Source of the DNA: Chloroflexota bacterium
GTDB taxonomy: Bacteria > Chloroflexota > Anaerolineae > J036 > Brachytrichaceae
Assembly: GCA_023382055.1 (NCBI GenBank)
Contig: JAMCQN010000001.1
Coordinates: 1-51,005 of the forward strand
DNA: 51,005 bases
Reading direction: 5' to 3'
Below the pieces are notes generated by a model. It was not told where the DNA came from. It saw only the letters and a list, made by a program, of their open reading frames with translations, and ran no database searches. The translations under genes and the position numbers were made by a program. This document shows, piece after piece, positions 7,303 to 15,684 of this stretch (position 1 is its first letter; the number at the start of each line of letters is the position of its first letter).

Positions 7303-9333
7303 ATGACGATTGTTTTATTTCTAGTGATGATTGCAGCTTACGGCTTCGGTGCATTCGTAGCGCTGTTGGGCGGGCGGGGCCCGATCGGGCGGTGGCTGGT
7401 AGCGGCCGGCGCGGTGATCGGTGCGGGCGCGGGCTGCGCCTTCGGCGCAGTGGTGATCATTTCAGGCCAGCCATTCACGCTATCGATTCCCGAGCTGCTT
7501 CCAATCGCGGGCGGCCTCGCTTTGCGGCTCGATCCACTCGGCGCGTTCTTTCTCGTCGTGATCGGCGTGGGGGCGATCCCGGCGGCGATTTACGGCGCGG
7601 GCTACACGAAAGCCTACGAGAACGGGCGCGCATCGCTTCGCTTACTCGGCGTCATGTTCAATCTGTTCCTGCTGGCGATGAGCTTAGTCACGCTGGCCGA
7701 TAACGTGCTCACCTTCCTGCTGATGTGGGAAGGCATGTCGCTGACATCTTACTTCCTTGTAATTACAGAATCGAGCGAAGATGGAACGCTGCGCGCGGGC
7801 AACTGGTATGCGGCCATGACCCACGCTGGGCTGGCGTTGCTGCTCGCCGCGTTCGTGCTATTGATGAATGGCGGAGCGGGCGCATTCGCCGACCTGCGCT
7901 CCAGCGCGGGAACGCTGTCGCCGGAAGCCCGCAACCTCATTTTTGTGTTGGCGCTGCTCGGCTTTGGATCGAAGGCGGGCATTGTGCCGCTGCACGTGTG
8001 GCTGCCGCGCGCGCATCCCGCTGCGCCGAGTCACGTCTCAGCGTTGATGTCGGGAGTGATGATTAAGCTGGGCGTATATGGATTGCTGCGCGTCGCGCTC
8101 GACTTGCTGGGCGGCGGGCCGTCGTGGTGGGGGGCATTGGTGCTGGGTCTCGGCGTGGCATCGGCTCTACTCGGCGTGCTGTACGCGCTGATGGAGCACG
8201 ACCTGAAACGCCTGCTGGCCTATCACTCGGTCGAGAATATCGGCATCATCTTTATCGGCCTGGGCGCGGGGCTGATCTTTCATAGTTCTCACCTGATGAC
8301 GCTGGCGGCGCTGGGCTTCATCGGCGGGCTGTATCACACGATCAATCACGCGAGTTTCAAGGGGTTGCTGTTTCTCGGCGCGGGATCGGTGCTGCACGCG
8401 ACGGGCACGCGCAACATGGAAGAGATGGGCGGCCTGATCAAGCGCATGCCATGGACGGCGCTGTTCTTTCTGGTCGGCTCGGCTGCCATCTCCGCGCTGC
8501 CGCCGCTCAACGGCTTCGCGTCTGAATGGTTGGTTTTCCAGTCGTTACTGGGCGGCCTCAATCTGCCCGCGCCCGAAATCGCGTTGACAATTCCACTTGC
8601 GGTTGGAATGCTCGCGCTGACCAGCGGTCTGGCGGCCGCGTGCTTTGTAAAAGCCTTCGGCATTTCATTTCTCGCCATCCCGCGTTCGCACGAAGCCGAG
8701 AACGCACATGAGTCGCCACTGTCCATGCGGGTGGGCATGATGATTCTCGCGCTGGCATGCGTCGCACTCGGCCTTGCGCCATTTGCGGTCGTACCGGTGC
8801 TGGGCGGTGTACTGGCCGGCCTCGGCGGCCTACCCGACACGCGGCCTGTCTTCACGCTCGATCTATCGGTACATGCCCCGGCGGGCTTCGCCCAGATTTC
8901 GCCAACGTGGATTGCGTTGGGGTTGCTCATTCTGCTCGTACTCGTTCCTCTTGTGATGAGGTTCATGCGTGTCAATCGTAAATTGCGCGTCGGTGACACC
9001 TGGGGCTGCGGGCGCATTGGTCAGACGCCGCGCATGGAGTACACCGCGACCTCGTTTGCCGAGCCGTTGCGCAGGGTATTCGCCGAACTATATCGCCCTA
9101 CAAAGGAGCTTTCCATCGACTTTCATCCCGAATCGAAGTACTTTGTGAAGTCGATCAAATACTCGAGCAGGATCACACCGCTATTCGATCGCGTGCTTTA
9201 CGATCCGCTATTGCGGCTTGTACAACGCATTTCGCGGCAAGTTCGACGCATACAGGCAGGATCGTTGCATTTGTATCTGATGTATGTCGCAGTCATTCTT
9301 ATTCTGCTGCTCATCGCGGCGAGATGGTTTTGA
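7303..9333 (+). CDS. HyfB-like proton-pumping antiporter subunit
   Basis: A 676-residue, highly hydrophobic protein of the NuoL/MrpA/HyfB family. Residues that form the proton path of this family are visible: the TM5 glutamate in WEGMSLTSYF (about 147), the TM7 lysine in GFGSKAGIVPLHVWLPRAHP (about 224) and the TM8 lysine region HDLKRLLAYHSVENIG. After about residue 560 comes the HyfB-type tail GDTWGCGR and YTATSFAEPLRRVF, then a final membrane helix, as in hydrogenase-4/formate hydrogenlyase subunits rather than NuoL. Second gene of the Ehr operon, in the cell membrane. The amphipathic lateral helix typical of NuoL is not evident. Confidence 0.93.
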   Translation: MTIVLFLVMIAAYGFGAFVALLGGRGPIGRWLVAAGAVIGAGAGCAFGAVVIISGQPFTLSIPELLPIAGGLALRLDPLGAFFLVVIGVGAIPAAIYGAGYTKAYENGRASLRLLGVMFNLFLLAMSLVTLADNVLTFLLMWEGMSLTSYFLVITESSEDGTLRAGNWYAAMTHAGLALLLAAFVLLMNGGAGAFADLRSSAGTLSPEARNLIFVLALLGFGSKAGIVPLHVWLPRAHPAAPSHVSALMSGVMIKLGVYGLLRVALDLLGGGPSWWGALVLGLGVASALLGVLYALMEHDLKRLLAYHSVENIGIIFIGLGAGLIFHSSHLMTLAALGFIGGLYHTINHASFKGLLFLGAGSVLHATGTRNMEEMGGLIKRMPWTALFFLVGSAAISALPPLNGFASEWLVFQSLLGGLNLPAPEIALTIPLAVGMLALTSGLAAACFVKAFGISFLAIPRSHEAENAHESPLSMRVGMMILALACVALGLAPFAVVPVLGGVLAGLGGLPDTRPVFTLDLSVHAPAGFAQISPTWIALGLLILLVLVPLVMRFMRVNRKLRVGDTWGCGRIGQTPRMEYTATSFAEPLRRVFAELYRPTKELSIDFHPESKYFVKSIKYSSRITPLFDRVLYDPLLRLVQRISRQVRRIQAGSLHLYLMYVAVILILLLIAARWF

Positions 9334-9367
9334 TTGATTCACACAAGCGCAAGGCCATAGGTAAACA

Positions 9368-10315
9368 ATGGTAATAACAGGATATGTTCTTGAAATAGCG
9401 CAGGTCATACTGGCGCTATTGCTTGCACCTGGATTGGCAGGCTTCGTGAGATGGCTAAAGGCCCGTTTACAGAATCGGCGTGGCGCACCACCATGGCAAC
9501 CGTACTTCGAACTGCGCAAGTTGTTCGGTAAAGAGGTGGTCATGTCGAACAATGCCTCGTGGTTGTTCCGCATTGCGCCATACATTATCTTCGCTAGCAC
9601 GATCACCGTAACGCTGCTTGTTCCGATGATTGTTGCGCCTCTGGCGTTGGATGGCATGGGTGATCTGCTGATGGTCGTATACCTGCTGTTGCTGGGTACG
9701 TTCTTTCTTGCTTTGGCAGGACTCGATCCAGGAACCGCATTCGGTGGGATGGGGGCGAGTCGTGAGATGACGGTGGCGGCCATCGCCGAGCCGACAATTG
9801 CGCTTGCTATCTTCGGCCTTGCTCTCAGCGCGGGATCCACGAACCTGGGGCGCATCGTGACGCAAGAGTTGGCGAATACCGCGGTGACCTTAAGCCCGGG
9901 CCATATACTCGCGTTTGTCGCGTTGTTTATCGTGACGCTGGCCGAAACCGGCCGTTTGCCGGTGGATAACCCAGCCACACATCTTGAACTGACGATGATT
10001 CATGAGGCGATGATTCTTGAGTATTCAGGCCGTTATCTGGCGCTGATTGAGTGGGCGTCGTGGCTGAAACTGACGATCTTCTTCACGCTGCTGTCGAATC
10101 TGTTTGTCCCGTGGGGAATAGCGACGACGTTCGATCCAGCAGCGCTGGCGGTTGCCGTCATAGCACTGATCGTCAAACTCGCGGTGCTGGGCGGGATCAT
10201 TGCGGTGGTCGAGACGCGCGTTGCTAAACTGCGCCTGTTCCGTGTGCCTGAGTTGCTGGGCGCGTCTTTCGTGCTGGCGTTACTCGCCGTCACCTCTTCG
10301 TTTGTCCTAAAGTAG
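9368..10315 (+). CDS. HyfC/NuoH-like membrane anchor subunit
   Basis: A 315-residue membrane protein of the NuoH/HycD/HyfC family, which joins the membrane arm to the peripheral subunits. Family marks are the cytoplasmic loop WQPYFELRKLFGKE (about 42-55), FGGMGASREMTVAAIAEP (about 125-142) and the acidic loop AETGRLPVDNPATHLELTMIHE (about 196-217), all of which line the quinone-site entrance in complex I. About eight membrane segments are expected. It starts 34 bases after the HyfB-like gene. The acidic residues of the loop are intact, consistent with a coupling role. Confidence 0.93.
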   Translation: MVITGYVLEIAQVILALLLAPGLAGFVRWLKARLQNRRGAPPWQPYFELRKLFGKEVVMSNNASWLFRIAPYIIFASTITVTLLVPMIVAPLALDGMGDLLMVVYLLLLGTFFLALAGLDPGTAFGGMGASREMTVAAIAEPTIALAIFGLALSAGSTNLGRIVTQELANTAVTLSPGHILAFVALFIVTLAETGRLPVDNPATHLELTMIHEAMILEYSGRYLALIEWASWLKLTIFFTLLSNLFVPWGIATTFDPAALAVAVIALIVKLAVLGGIIAVVETRVAKLRLFRVPELLGASFVLALLAVTSSFVLK

Positions 10316-10347
10316 AGTGTTATTACCCTGATATATAGCGATATACG

Positions 10348-11007
10348 ATGAACGATGCATTGTTTTCACAACTGACGACGCTTGGTTCCAGCGTGATCCT
10401 GTTATACGGCTTCACCTTGTTGTGGCGCAAGAGCCTGCACGCTTATACGGTTGCCTTTCAATGGCAGTCGGTGATGTTAACCGGGCTTTTTCTGATTATT
10501 GGCTACTTCGGTCACGACGTCGAACTGTATTTAGTCGCCGGGTTTCTTTTTATCCTCAAAGTATTGATCCTGCCACGGTACCTGGGGAAACTGGAACAGC
10601 GTTTTCCTGGCGAACGTGAGTCGCGTCCTTACGTCAACGTTGCTACGTCTCTGGTTGTAGCTGGTTTGCTGGTACTGCTGGCATACGCGATCACTCGTCC
10701 ACTGGTTCTGGTGAGTGACCTGCCGACGCGCGGCGGATTGCCGCTGGCGGTCGGTTTGATCTTCGTTGGCCTATTCGTGATCATCACGCGCAAAAAGGCA
10801 CTCACGCAAATTGTAGGCTTTCTGGTGATGGAGAATGGCATCGCGCTGCTGGCCGTGCTGGGCACTTACGGCATTCCGCTCATTATCGAACTGGGCGTGT
10901 TCCTCGACGTGCTGATGGGCTTTCTCGTCATGCAGGTTTTCGTCTATCACATTCACGATACGTTCGAGTCGATTGATGTAGACCAGTTGAACGAACTTCG
11001 ACATTAG
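10348..11007 (+). CDS. HyfE-like membrane subunit (NuoK/MrpC related)
   Basis: A 219-residue membrane protein of the HyfE/HycP type: an N-terminal segment of the HyfE kind followed by a NuoK/MrpC-like C-terminal half with VGFLVMENGIALLAVLG (about 154-170), whose glutamate matches the membrane glutamate of NuoK. It closes with hydrophilic EELRH-like residues after VFVYHIHDTFESI. Six to seven membrane helices are likely. It is the fourth gene of the operon, 32 bases after the HyfC-like gene, and should sit between the antiporter subunits. Confidence 0.88.
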   Translation: MNDALFSQLTTLGSSVILLYGFTLLWRKSLHAYTVAFQWQSVMLTGLFLIIGYFGHDVELYLVAGFLFILKVLILPRYLGKLEQRFPGERESRPYVNVATSLVVAGLLVLLAYAITRPLVLVSDLPTRGGLPLAVGLIFVGLFVIITRKKALTQIVGFLVMENGIALLAVLGTYGIPLIIELGVFLDVLMGFLVMQVFVYHIHDTFESIDVDQLNELRH

Positions 11008-11035
11008 AGAACACTCTTATAGGACTCCAAGCAGT

Positions 11036-12514
11036 ATGATTTTCTTCCTTTTGCTCCTGCCTCCTCTGATTGCTTCACTCCTGGCGTTACTCGTCCGGCC
11101 TAATCGCGAATTCGTCGGCTGGGTCAGCGCGCTACTATCGCTGATATCGTTTGGCGCCGCGATCACGATTGCCGCACAGACTATTGCAGGAGATGTGCCA
11201 ATCTGGGGGCTGGCAATCAATTCATTAGGACTTGAAGGCGTGTTGCGCGCCGATAGCCTCTCGGCGTTGGTGCTGGTGTGTATCACGGGCGTCGCGGCGC
11301 TCACGCTTTTCCTCAGCTCAGGCGTTGGGCGCGTTACGCATTACGATGCGAAACAACTACGCCGATATCAGATCTTCATCAACCTGTTCATCGCAGCAAT
11401 GCTGCTGGCCGTTTCAGCCAACAACGTCGGCGTTATGTGGATCGCCATCGAGGCGACGACGATCTTCTCAGCATTCCTCATCCCACTCACCCTCAGAAAG
11501 ACATCGATCGAGGCGTCATGGAAGTATCTGCTGCTCAGTTCGGTCGGCATCGGATTAGCCTTTGCCGGGACAGTGCTGGCTTACTTCGATTTTGTGTCAC
11601 GATCTGGCCGCGTCGAAAATGCGCTGAACTGGACAACGCTAATGGCGACCGCGCCGTCGCTCCATCCTGAAGTCGTCCGTCTCGCGTTCGTCTTTCTGTT
11701 GATCGGCTTCGGGACGAAAGCGGGCATCGCGCCAATGCACACGTGGAAGCCCGATGCGTACGGCGAATCACCCGCCCCGTTAGGCGCACTGATGTCGTCG
11801 GCTCTTTTCGCCGTGGCGATCTACGCGATTGCGCGTTGGAAAGCGGTGACCGATGCCGTGTTGGGCAGCGGCTATAGCAATAATTTATTATTGGCTCTCG
11901 GTATGCTGTCGCTGATCATCGCCGCATTCAGCGTAGTGCGAGCTAGAAATTACAAACGCATGCTGGCTTACTCCAGTGTCGAGCACACCGGATTGATCTG
12001 TCTGGGGTTGGCGTTGGGGCCATTGGGTGCGTTCGCCGCGCTGTTGCATCTTGTCAATCACACGGTGGCCAAGTCTCTTATGTTCTTCCTGGTTGGCAAC
12101 ATTGAGCGCGCCTATCGTTCACCGCTGATCGAACGCGTGCATGGCTTATTGAAGGTATTGCCGCAAACAGGTGGGCTGTTTGCCGTCAGTCTGCTTGCGC
12201 TGATAGGTCTGCCGCCATTCGGCCTGTTCGTATCCGAATTCGCGCTGTTCCGCGCCGGATTCGCGCTGAATCAACCGGTGCTGATGGGCATCACCCTGGT
12301 TTTGATGAGTATCGTTTTCGTTTCGTTTATTGTGCATCTCAACAAGATGCTATATGGCACGCCAACAGAGGGGGTGATTGCCGGCAAAGCGGATCGGTTA
12401 TGGAACGTCGCGCCGTTATACATCTCGATCGGCATCTTAGTAGTGTTGGGTTTGACGCTGCCCACGCCACTGGCGATTCTGCTCAAGCAGAGTGTGGAGA
12501 TCATTGCAAAGTGA
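11036..12514 (+). CDS. HyfF-like proton-pumping antiporter subunit
   Basis: A 492-residue antiporter-like subunit of the NuoN/MrpD/HyfF branch. The key glutamate is in MWIAIEATTIFSAFLIPL (about 132-149), the TM7 lysine in GFGTKAGIAPMHTWKPDAYGE (about 224-244), the TM8 lysine in NYKRMLAYSSVEHTG, and an acidic residue in GLFVSEFALF near TM12. Some fourteen membrane helices are expected. With the HyfB-like subunit it gives the complex two potential ion pumps. Its stop TGA overlaps the GTG start of the large subunit in the four bases GTGA, so the two proteins are probably translationally coupled. Confidence 0.93.
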   Translation: MIFFLLLLPPLIASLLALLVRPNREFVGWVSALLSLISFGAAITIAAQTIAGDVPIWGLAINSLGLEGVLRADSLSALVLVCITGVAALTLFLSSGVGRVTHYDAKQLRRYQIFINLFIAAMLLAVSANNVGVMWIAIEATTIFSAFLIPLTLRKTSIEASWKYLLLSSVGIGLAFAGTVLAYFDFVSRSGRVENALNWTTLMATAPSLHPEVVRLAFVFLLIGFGTKAGIAPMHTWKPDAYGESPAPLGALMSSALFAVAIYAIARWKAVTDAVLGSGYSNNLLLALGMLSLIIAAFSVVRARNYKRMLAYSSVEHTGLICLGLALGPLGAFAALLHLVNHTVAKSLMFFLVGNIERAYRSPLIERVHGLLKVLPQTGGLFAVSLLALIGLPPFGLFVSEFALFRAGFALNQPVLMGITLVLMSIVFVSFIVHLNKMLYGTPTEGVIAGKADRLWNVAPLYISIGILVVLGLTLPTPLAILLKQSVEIIAK

Positions 12515-14091
12515 CTGACTTTTCCCGTCTACAAACAGCTCTGCGGAACAACCTTCAGGGGCGCACGACGGATATTCGCGTGCGACGTGGTAATGAATTG
12601 CACTTTCAGATAGTGCGCGGCGATGCACAACGTCTGGCTGAGTTTCTTCGCGCCGATTTCGGGGCTGAGTTGATCCTGATGGTCGCCAATGACCGCCGGT
12701 CTGACAAAGGCGTGCTTGAAGTCCACTATCTATTCGGAAACGATCGTGAGGACTGGTTCGCTCACGCCACGAGGAATTTACCTCCGGACGATCGAACCAT
12801 TGACTCGCTGGCGACATTCTATTTTCCTGCTTCACGTTTTGAGCGTGAGATCAAGGATTTGTTTGGCATCGAAGCAACTGGACATCCAGACCGTCGCCCG
12901 CTGGTGCGTCATGCCTTTTGGCCTGAAGTCTATTTCCCGCTGCTCAAAGATGCTGTTCCACCGCAAAAATTCGAAGACGATGGTACATCGTTCCCATTCA
13001 AGCCGGTCAGTGGTGAGGGCGTTTATGAGATTCCGGTTGGGCCGGTGCACGCAGGCATCATCGAGCCAGGGCATTTCCGCTTTAGCGTCGTTGGCGAGAC
13101 GGTGATCGATCTAAAGATTCGGCTGTATTTCGCACATAAGGGGACGGAGAAACTGTTCGAGGGTCGTTCGCCCGCCGATGGCGTGGAACTGGCCGAGCGC
13201 ATTTCCGGTGATACGACCACAAGTCATTCGCTGGCCTATTGCCAGGCAGTGGAATCTCTGGCTGGGTGCACTGTGCCCGCACGCGCCCGGTATTTACGCG
13301 TCATCCTGCTGGAGATGGAGCGGCTGTATAACCACATCGCCGATTTCGGGATGATTTGCAATGACACCGGCTTCGCCGTCGCCCACTCGCACTGCTTCCG
13401 CATACGCGAGCGGTTGTTGCGACTAAACAAACGCTTGACCGGTAACCGTTTGTTGCGTGGAGGGATCATCCTGGGCGGCGTTGGCCATGATTTGCCTGCC
13501 GATCTGGACCTCGCCACGGAACTCGATGCAATCATCGCCGACTTCAACGAGATTGTGGAAATCAGCCTGAGTAACACGATGCTGACAGATCGACTGGAAG
13601 GCGCCGGACGCCTGGATACGAAGACAGCAAAGGATCTCGGTGTGCTGGGTTACGTGGCTCGTGCATCGAATATTGACGTGGACGCCCGTCGCGACCACCC
13701 CTTCGCCGCATACCCGGCGTTGAAGTTTGCCGTTCCAGTGTTTACGTCGGGCGACGTACGTGCGCGGACGATGGCGCGTGTGCAAGAGGCGCGTATATCA
13801 GCGCAGATCATCAAGCAGGCGCTGATGGCGATACCGGCGGGACCCATCGTTGCGCCGTTGGGGACCTTGCCTGCATGGGAGCCGGCATTTGGCCTTGTCG
13901 AAGGATGGCGCGGAACGATCATCCACTGGGTTATGGCTGATGAAAGCGGCAACCTGTACCGCGTAAAAGTCCGAGACCCTTCGTTTATGAACTGGCCGGC
14001 GCTCTCGTTTGCCATGCTCAAGAATATCGTCCCCGACTTCCCGCTGTGTAACAAGTCATTTAACCAGACATATTCAGGCAACGATCTGTAA
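12511..14091 (+). CDS. HyfG/HycE-like large subunit lacking the NiFe site
   Basis: A 526-residue fusion of a NuoC-like domain (about 1-150) and a NuoD/hydrogenase large-subunit domain (about 175-526), as in HycE/HyfG. PVGPVHAGIIEPGHFRF marks the start of the second. In real hydrogenases two CxxC pairs bind Ni-Fe. Here the first place reads ISGDTTTSHSLAYCQAVE (about 231-248), with S-G-D-T instead of C-G-x-C. The C-terminal place reads RDPSFMNWPAL (488-498) instead of DPCxxC. All four ligands are absent, so hydrogen chemistry is not expected; this is the hallmark of Ehr complexes. The GTG start at 12511 lies in the GTGA overlap with the preceding gene. Other cysteines (for example 244, 253, 283, 295) are not in ligand positions. 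Confidence 0.93.
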   Translation: MTDFSRLQTALRNNLQGRTTDIRVRRGNELHFQIVRGDAQRLAEFLRADFGAELILMVANDRRSDKGVLEVHYLFGNDREDWFAHATRNLPPDDRTIDSLATFYFPASRFEREIKDLFGIEATGHPDRRPLVRHAFWPEVYFPLLKDAVPPQKFEDDGTSFPFKPVSGEGVYEIPVGPVHAGIIEPGHFRFSVVGETVIDLKIRLYFAHKGTEKLFEGRSPADGVELAERISGDTTTSHSLAYCQAVESLAGCTVPARARYLRVILLEMERLYNHIADFGMICNDTGFAVAHSHCFRIRERLLRLNKRLTGNRLLRGGIILGGVGHDLPADLDLATELDAIIADFNEIVEISLSNTMLTDRLEGAGRLDTKTAKDLGVLGYVARASNIDVDARRDHPFAAYPALKFAVPVFTSGDVRARTMARVQEARISAQIIKQALMAIPAGPIVAPLGTLPAWEPAFGLVEGWRGTIIHWVMADESGNLYRVKVRDPSFMNWPALSFAMLKNIVPDFPLCNKSFNQTYSGNDL

Positions 14092-14702
14092 CGCGGGCGA
14101 ATGCACATCCAGCTCGGTCTGCGGCGCCTCCTCTGCAGTTTTACACAAGGCTTAACATGACATCCATACATCATAGCCTTGGGGATGTCCGATCCGAGGG
14201 TGGTCACCCTCGAATTGGATGCGCGTGGTTCCTCGCCCCTTGCCAGCATCTGAAAGGCAGTCCACTGCGCCTGCATCCACTGATCTATGATTATTATCGG
14301 AGGTTGTAGCTTACCTCGGCTGCACAACTCGGTGTCCTCGAACTGCTGCAACAGCGCTCGTATGCGTTAATCGAGTTTGTCGACTGTGAAAGTGGTGCCG
14401 GTCTCCCGCACTGGCTGTGCCAGCCGAGTGTTGAGTCGCATGACCTCCTCAGTCACACGTTCTGCAGGTTGCAGATGTATGCCATAAGCGTACACCGGGC
14501 GGGACAACATGAGGTGCACGTCGGCGGCAGCGAATGGCCGGGCAGTCGGAGCCTGCTGGCGACAATTAGCGTTTGGTCGTGGTGTGGAGCCAACACGCAG
14601 TTCACTTACAGTACAACATGCATTCGTTCTGCACTGGGCTATCTCAAGCCTGAACAGTTTCAAGCGCAATTCCGAGTCAAGTAGTAGCTGATATTTCCCC
14701 TT
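14092..14702. other. Gene-poor stretch with transposon debris
   Basis: Between the Ehr operon and the IS5 element no intact gene is seen. A minus-strand frame at about 14367-14510 reads like a protein C-terminus (EEVMRLNTRLAQPVRETGTT, then FTVDKLD and a stop) but has no recognisable family, and a plus-strand IS3-type relic lies at about 14606-14684. The area looks like a landing zone for mobile elements. Confidence 0.5.
14606..14684 (+). pseudogene. C-terminal relic of an IS3-family transposase
   Basis: The last codons before the stop at 14682-14684 read YSTTCIRSALGYLKPEQF followed by QAQF. This matches the end of the IS3 OrfB integrase domain, typically YNxxRPHSALGYLTPxEF. Nothing upstream in this frame resembles the catalytic core, so only the tail survives. 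Confidence 0.6.
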
Positions 14703-14703
14703 A

Positions 14704-15684
14704 GAGGTTGTTTGCGAAATCACAGTCTGACAGTCCTTGACAGCAATCCTGAGAACCGCTCAGCAAGTCCAGTTCAGACTTTGATCATCATGTTTTACTC
14801 CTGTTGCGTGATCGATAGACGCAATACACCCAAGTCAATGCCATGCCAAGCGCACTTGTTGACCCGCCAGCCGCTTGGTCATCAGGTCGCCCGGCGTCAT
14901 CGCGATATAGACCAGCGCTTCGCTCGATTCCGGGTCGCGTTCGTAGTGTTTGCTCAACCGTCGCGAGCGGTTCAACCAACCAAAGGTGCGTTCGACGATC
15001 CAGCGTTTGGGCTGAACCTCGAACGTGTGGATCGGGTCACTGCGTTTGACGATCTCCAACACCCAACCGCACACGGTTTTGACCCACTCAATCAACTGGC
15101 CGGCGTAACCACTGTCTGCCCAGATCTTGTGCAAGCGCGTGAATTTCCCTTTGACCTGTTCCAGCAACAGGCGCGCCCCATCGCGGTCTTGCACCGCCGC
15201 AGTCGACACGACCACTTTCAGCACCAGCCCCAGCGTGTCCACCAGCAGATGCCGCTTGATCCCGTTGATCTTCTTACCCGCATCATAGCCACGCGACCCG
15301 CTGCTTTCCGTGCATTTGATCGACTGACTGTCCAGGATCGCCGCGCTGGGCTCATCCTCTCGCCCTGCGCTCTGGCGTACTTCGATTCTCAATTCGCGAT
15401 TCAGGCGTTCCCAAGTGCCATCATCGCGCCAGTGATGAAAGTACTGGTACACCGTTTGCCAGGGTGGAAAGTCATGCGGCAGCAACCGCCATTGGCTGCC
15501 CGTACGCGCCAAGTACAGCAGCGCATTGATGATCTCGCGCAAGTCCACCGTGCGTGGCGCTCCCCGCGCTTTCTCAGGCGGAAGATGCGGTTTCAGCTTT
15601 GTCCACTGCTCATCCGTCAGATCGGTTGGATAAGGCTTTCGCTTTGGCATGCGTTATGTTATATCACATTTCGCAAACAACCTC
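14704..15684. mobile_element. IS5-family insertion sequence, complete
   Basis: A 981-base element bounded by inverted repeats: GAGGTTGTTTGCGAAAT at 14704-14720 and its exact complement at 15668-15684. TTA lies outside both ends (14701-14703 and 15685-15687), giving a 3-base target duplication. Perfect repeats, a clear duplication and an intact transposase point to a recent insertion. The right-hand TTA is the complement of the stop codon of the neighbouring esterase gene. Confidence 0.9.
14835..15650 (-). CDS. IS5-family transposase (DDE)
   Basis: A 271-residue transposase with the N-terminal domain YPTDLTDEQWTKLKPHLPP (about 6-24) and the segment QWRLLPHDFPPWQTVYQYFHHW shared by IS5 elements. 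Catalytic acids are placed at ILDSQSIK (about 104-111), WADSGYAG (about 185-192) and the glutamate of WIVERTFGW (about 222-230), with the Y-x2-R-x3-E-like HYERDPE after it. The length is normal and the frame is intact. It fills most of the element and lies on the minus strand. The presence of S-Q-S after the first aspartate fits the IS427/IS1031-like groups; I would not name the subgroup firmly. Confidence 0.93.
   Translation of the reverse strand: MPKRKPYPTDLTDEQWTKLKPHLPPEKARGAPRTVDLREIINALLYLARTGSQWRLLPHDFPPWQTVYQYFHHWRDDGTWERLNRELRIEVRQSAGREDEPSAAILDSQSIKCTESSGSRGYDAGKKINGIKRHLLVDTLGLVLKVVVSTAAVQDRDGARLLLEQVKGKFTRLHKIWADSGYAGQLIEWVKTVCGWVLEIVKRSDPIHTFEVQPKRWIVERTFGWLNRSRRLSKHYERDPESSEALVYIAMTPGDLMTKRLAGQQVRLAWH

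Noticed and set aside
12511-14091. Functional group-4 [NiFe] hydrogenase
   Set aside because: Both cysteine pairs for Ni-Fe are gone and no maturation peptidase site or maturation genes are present.
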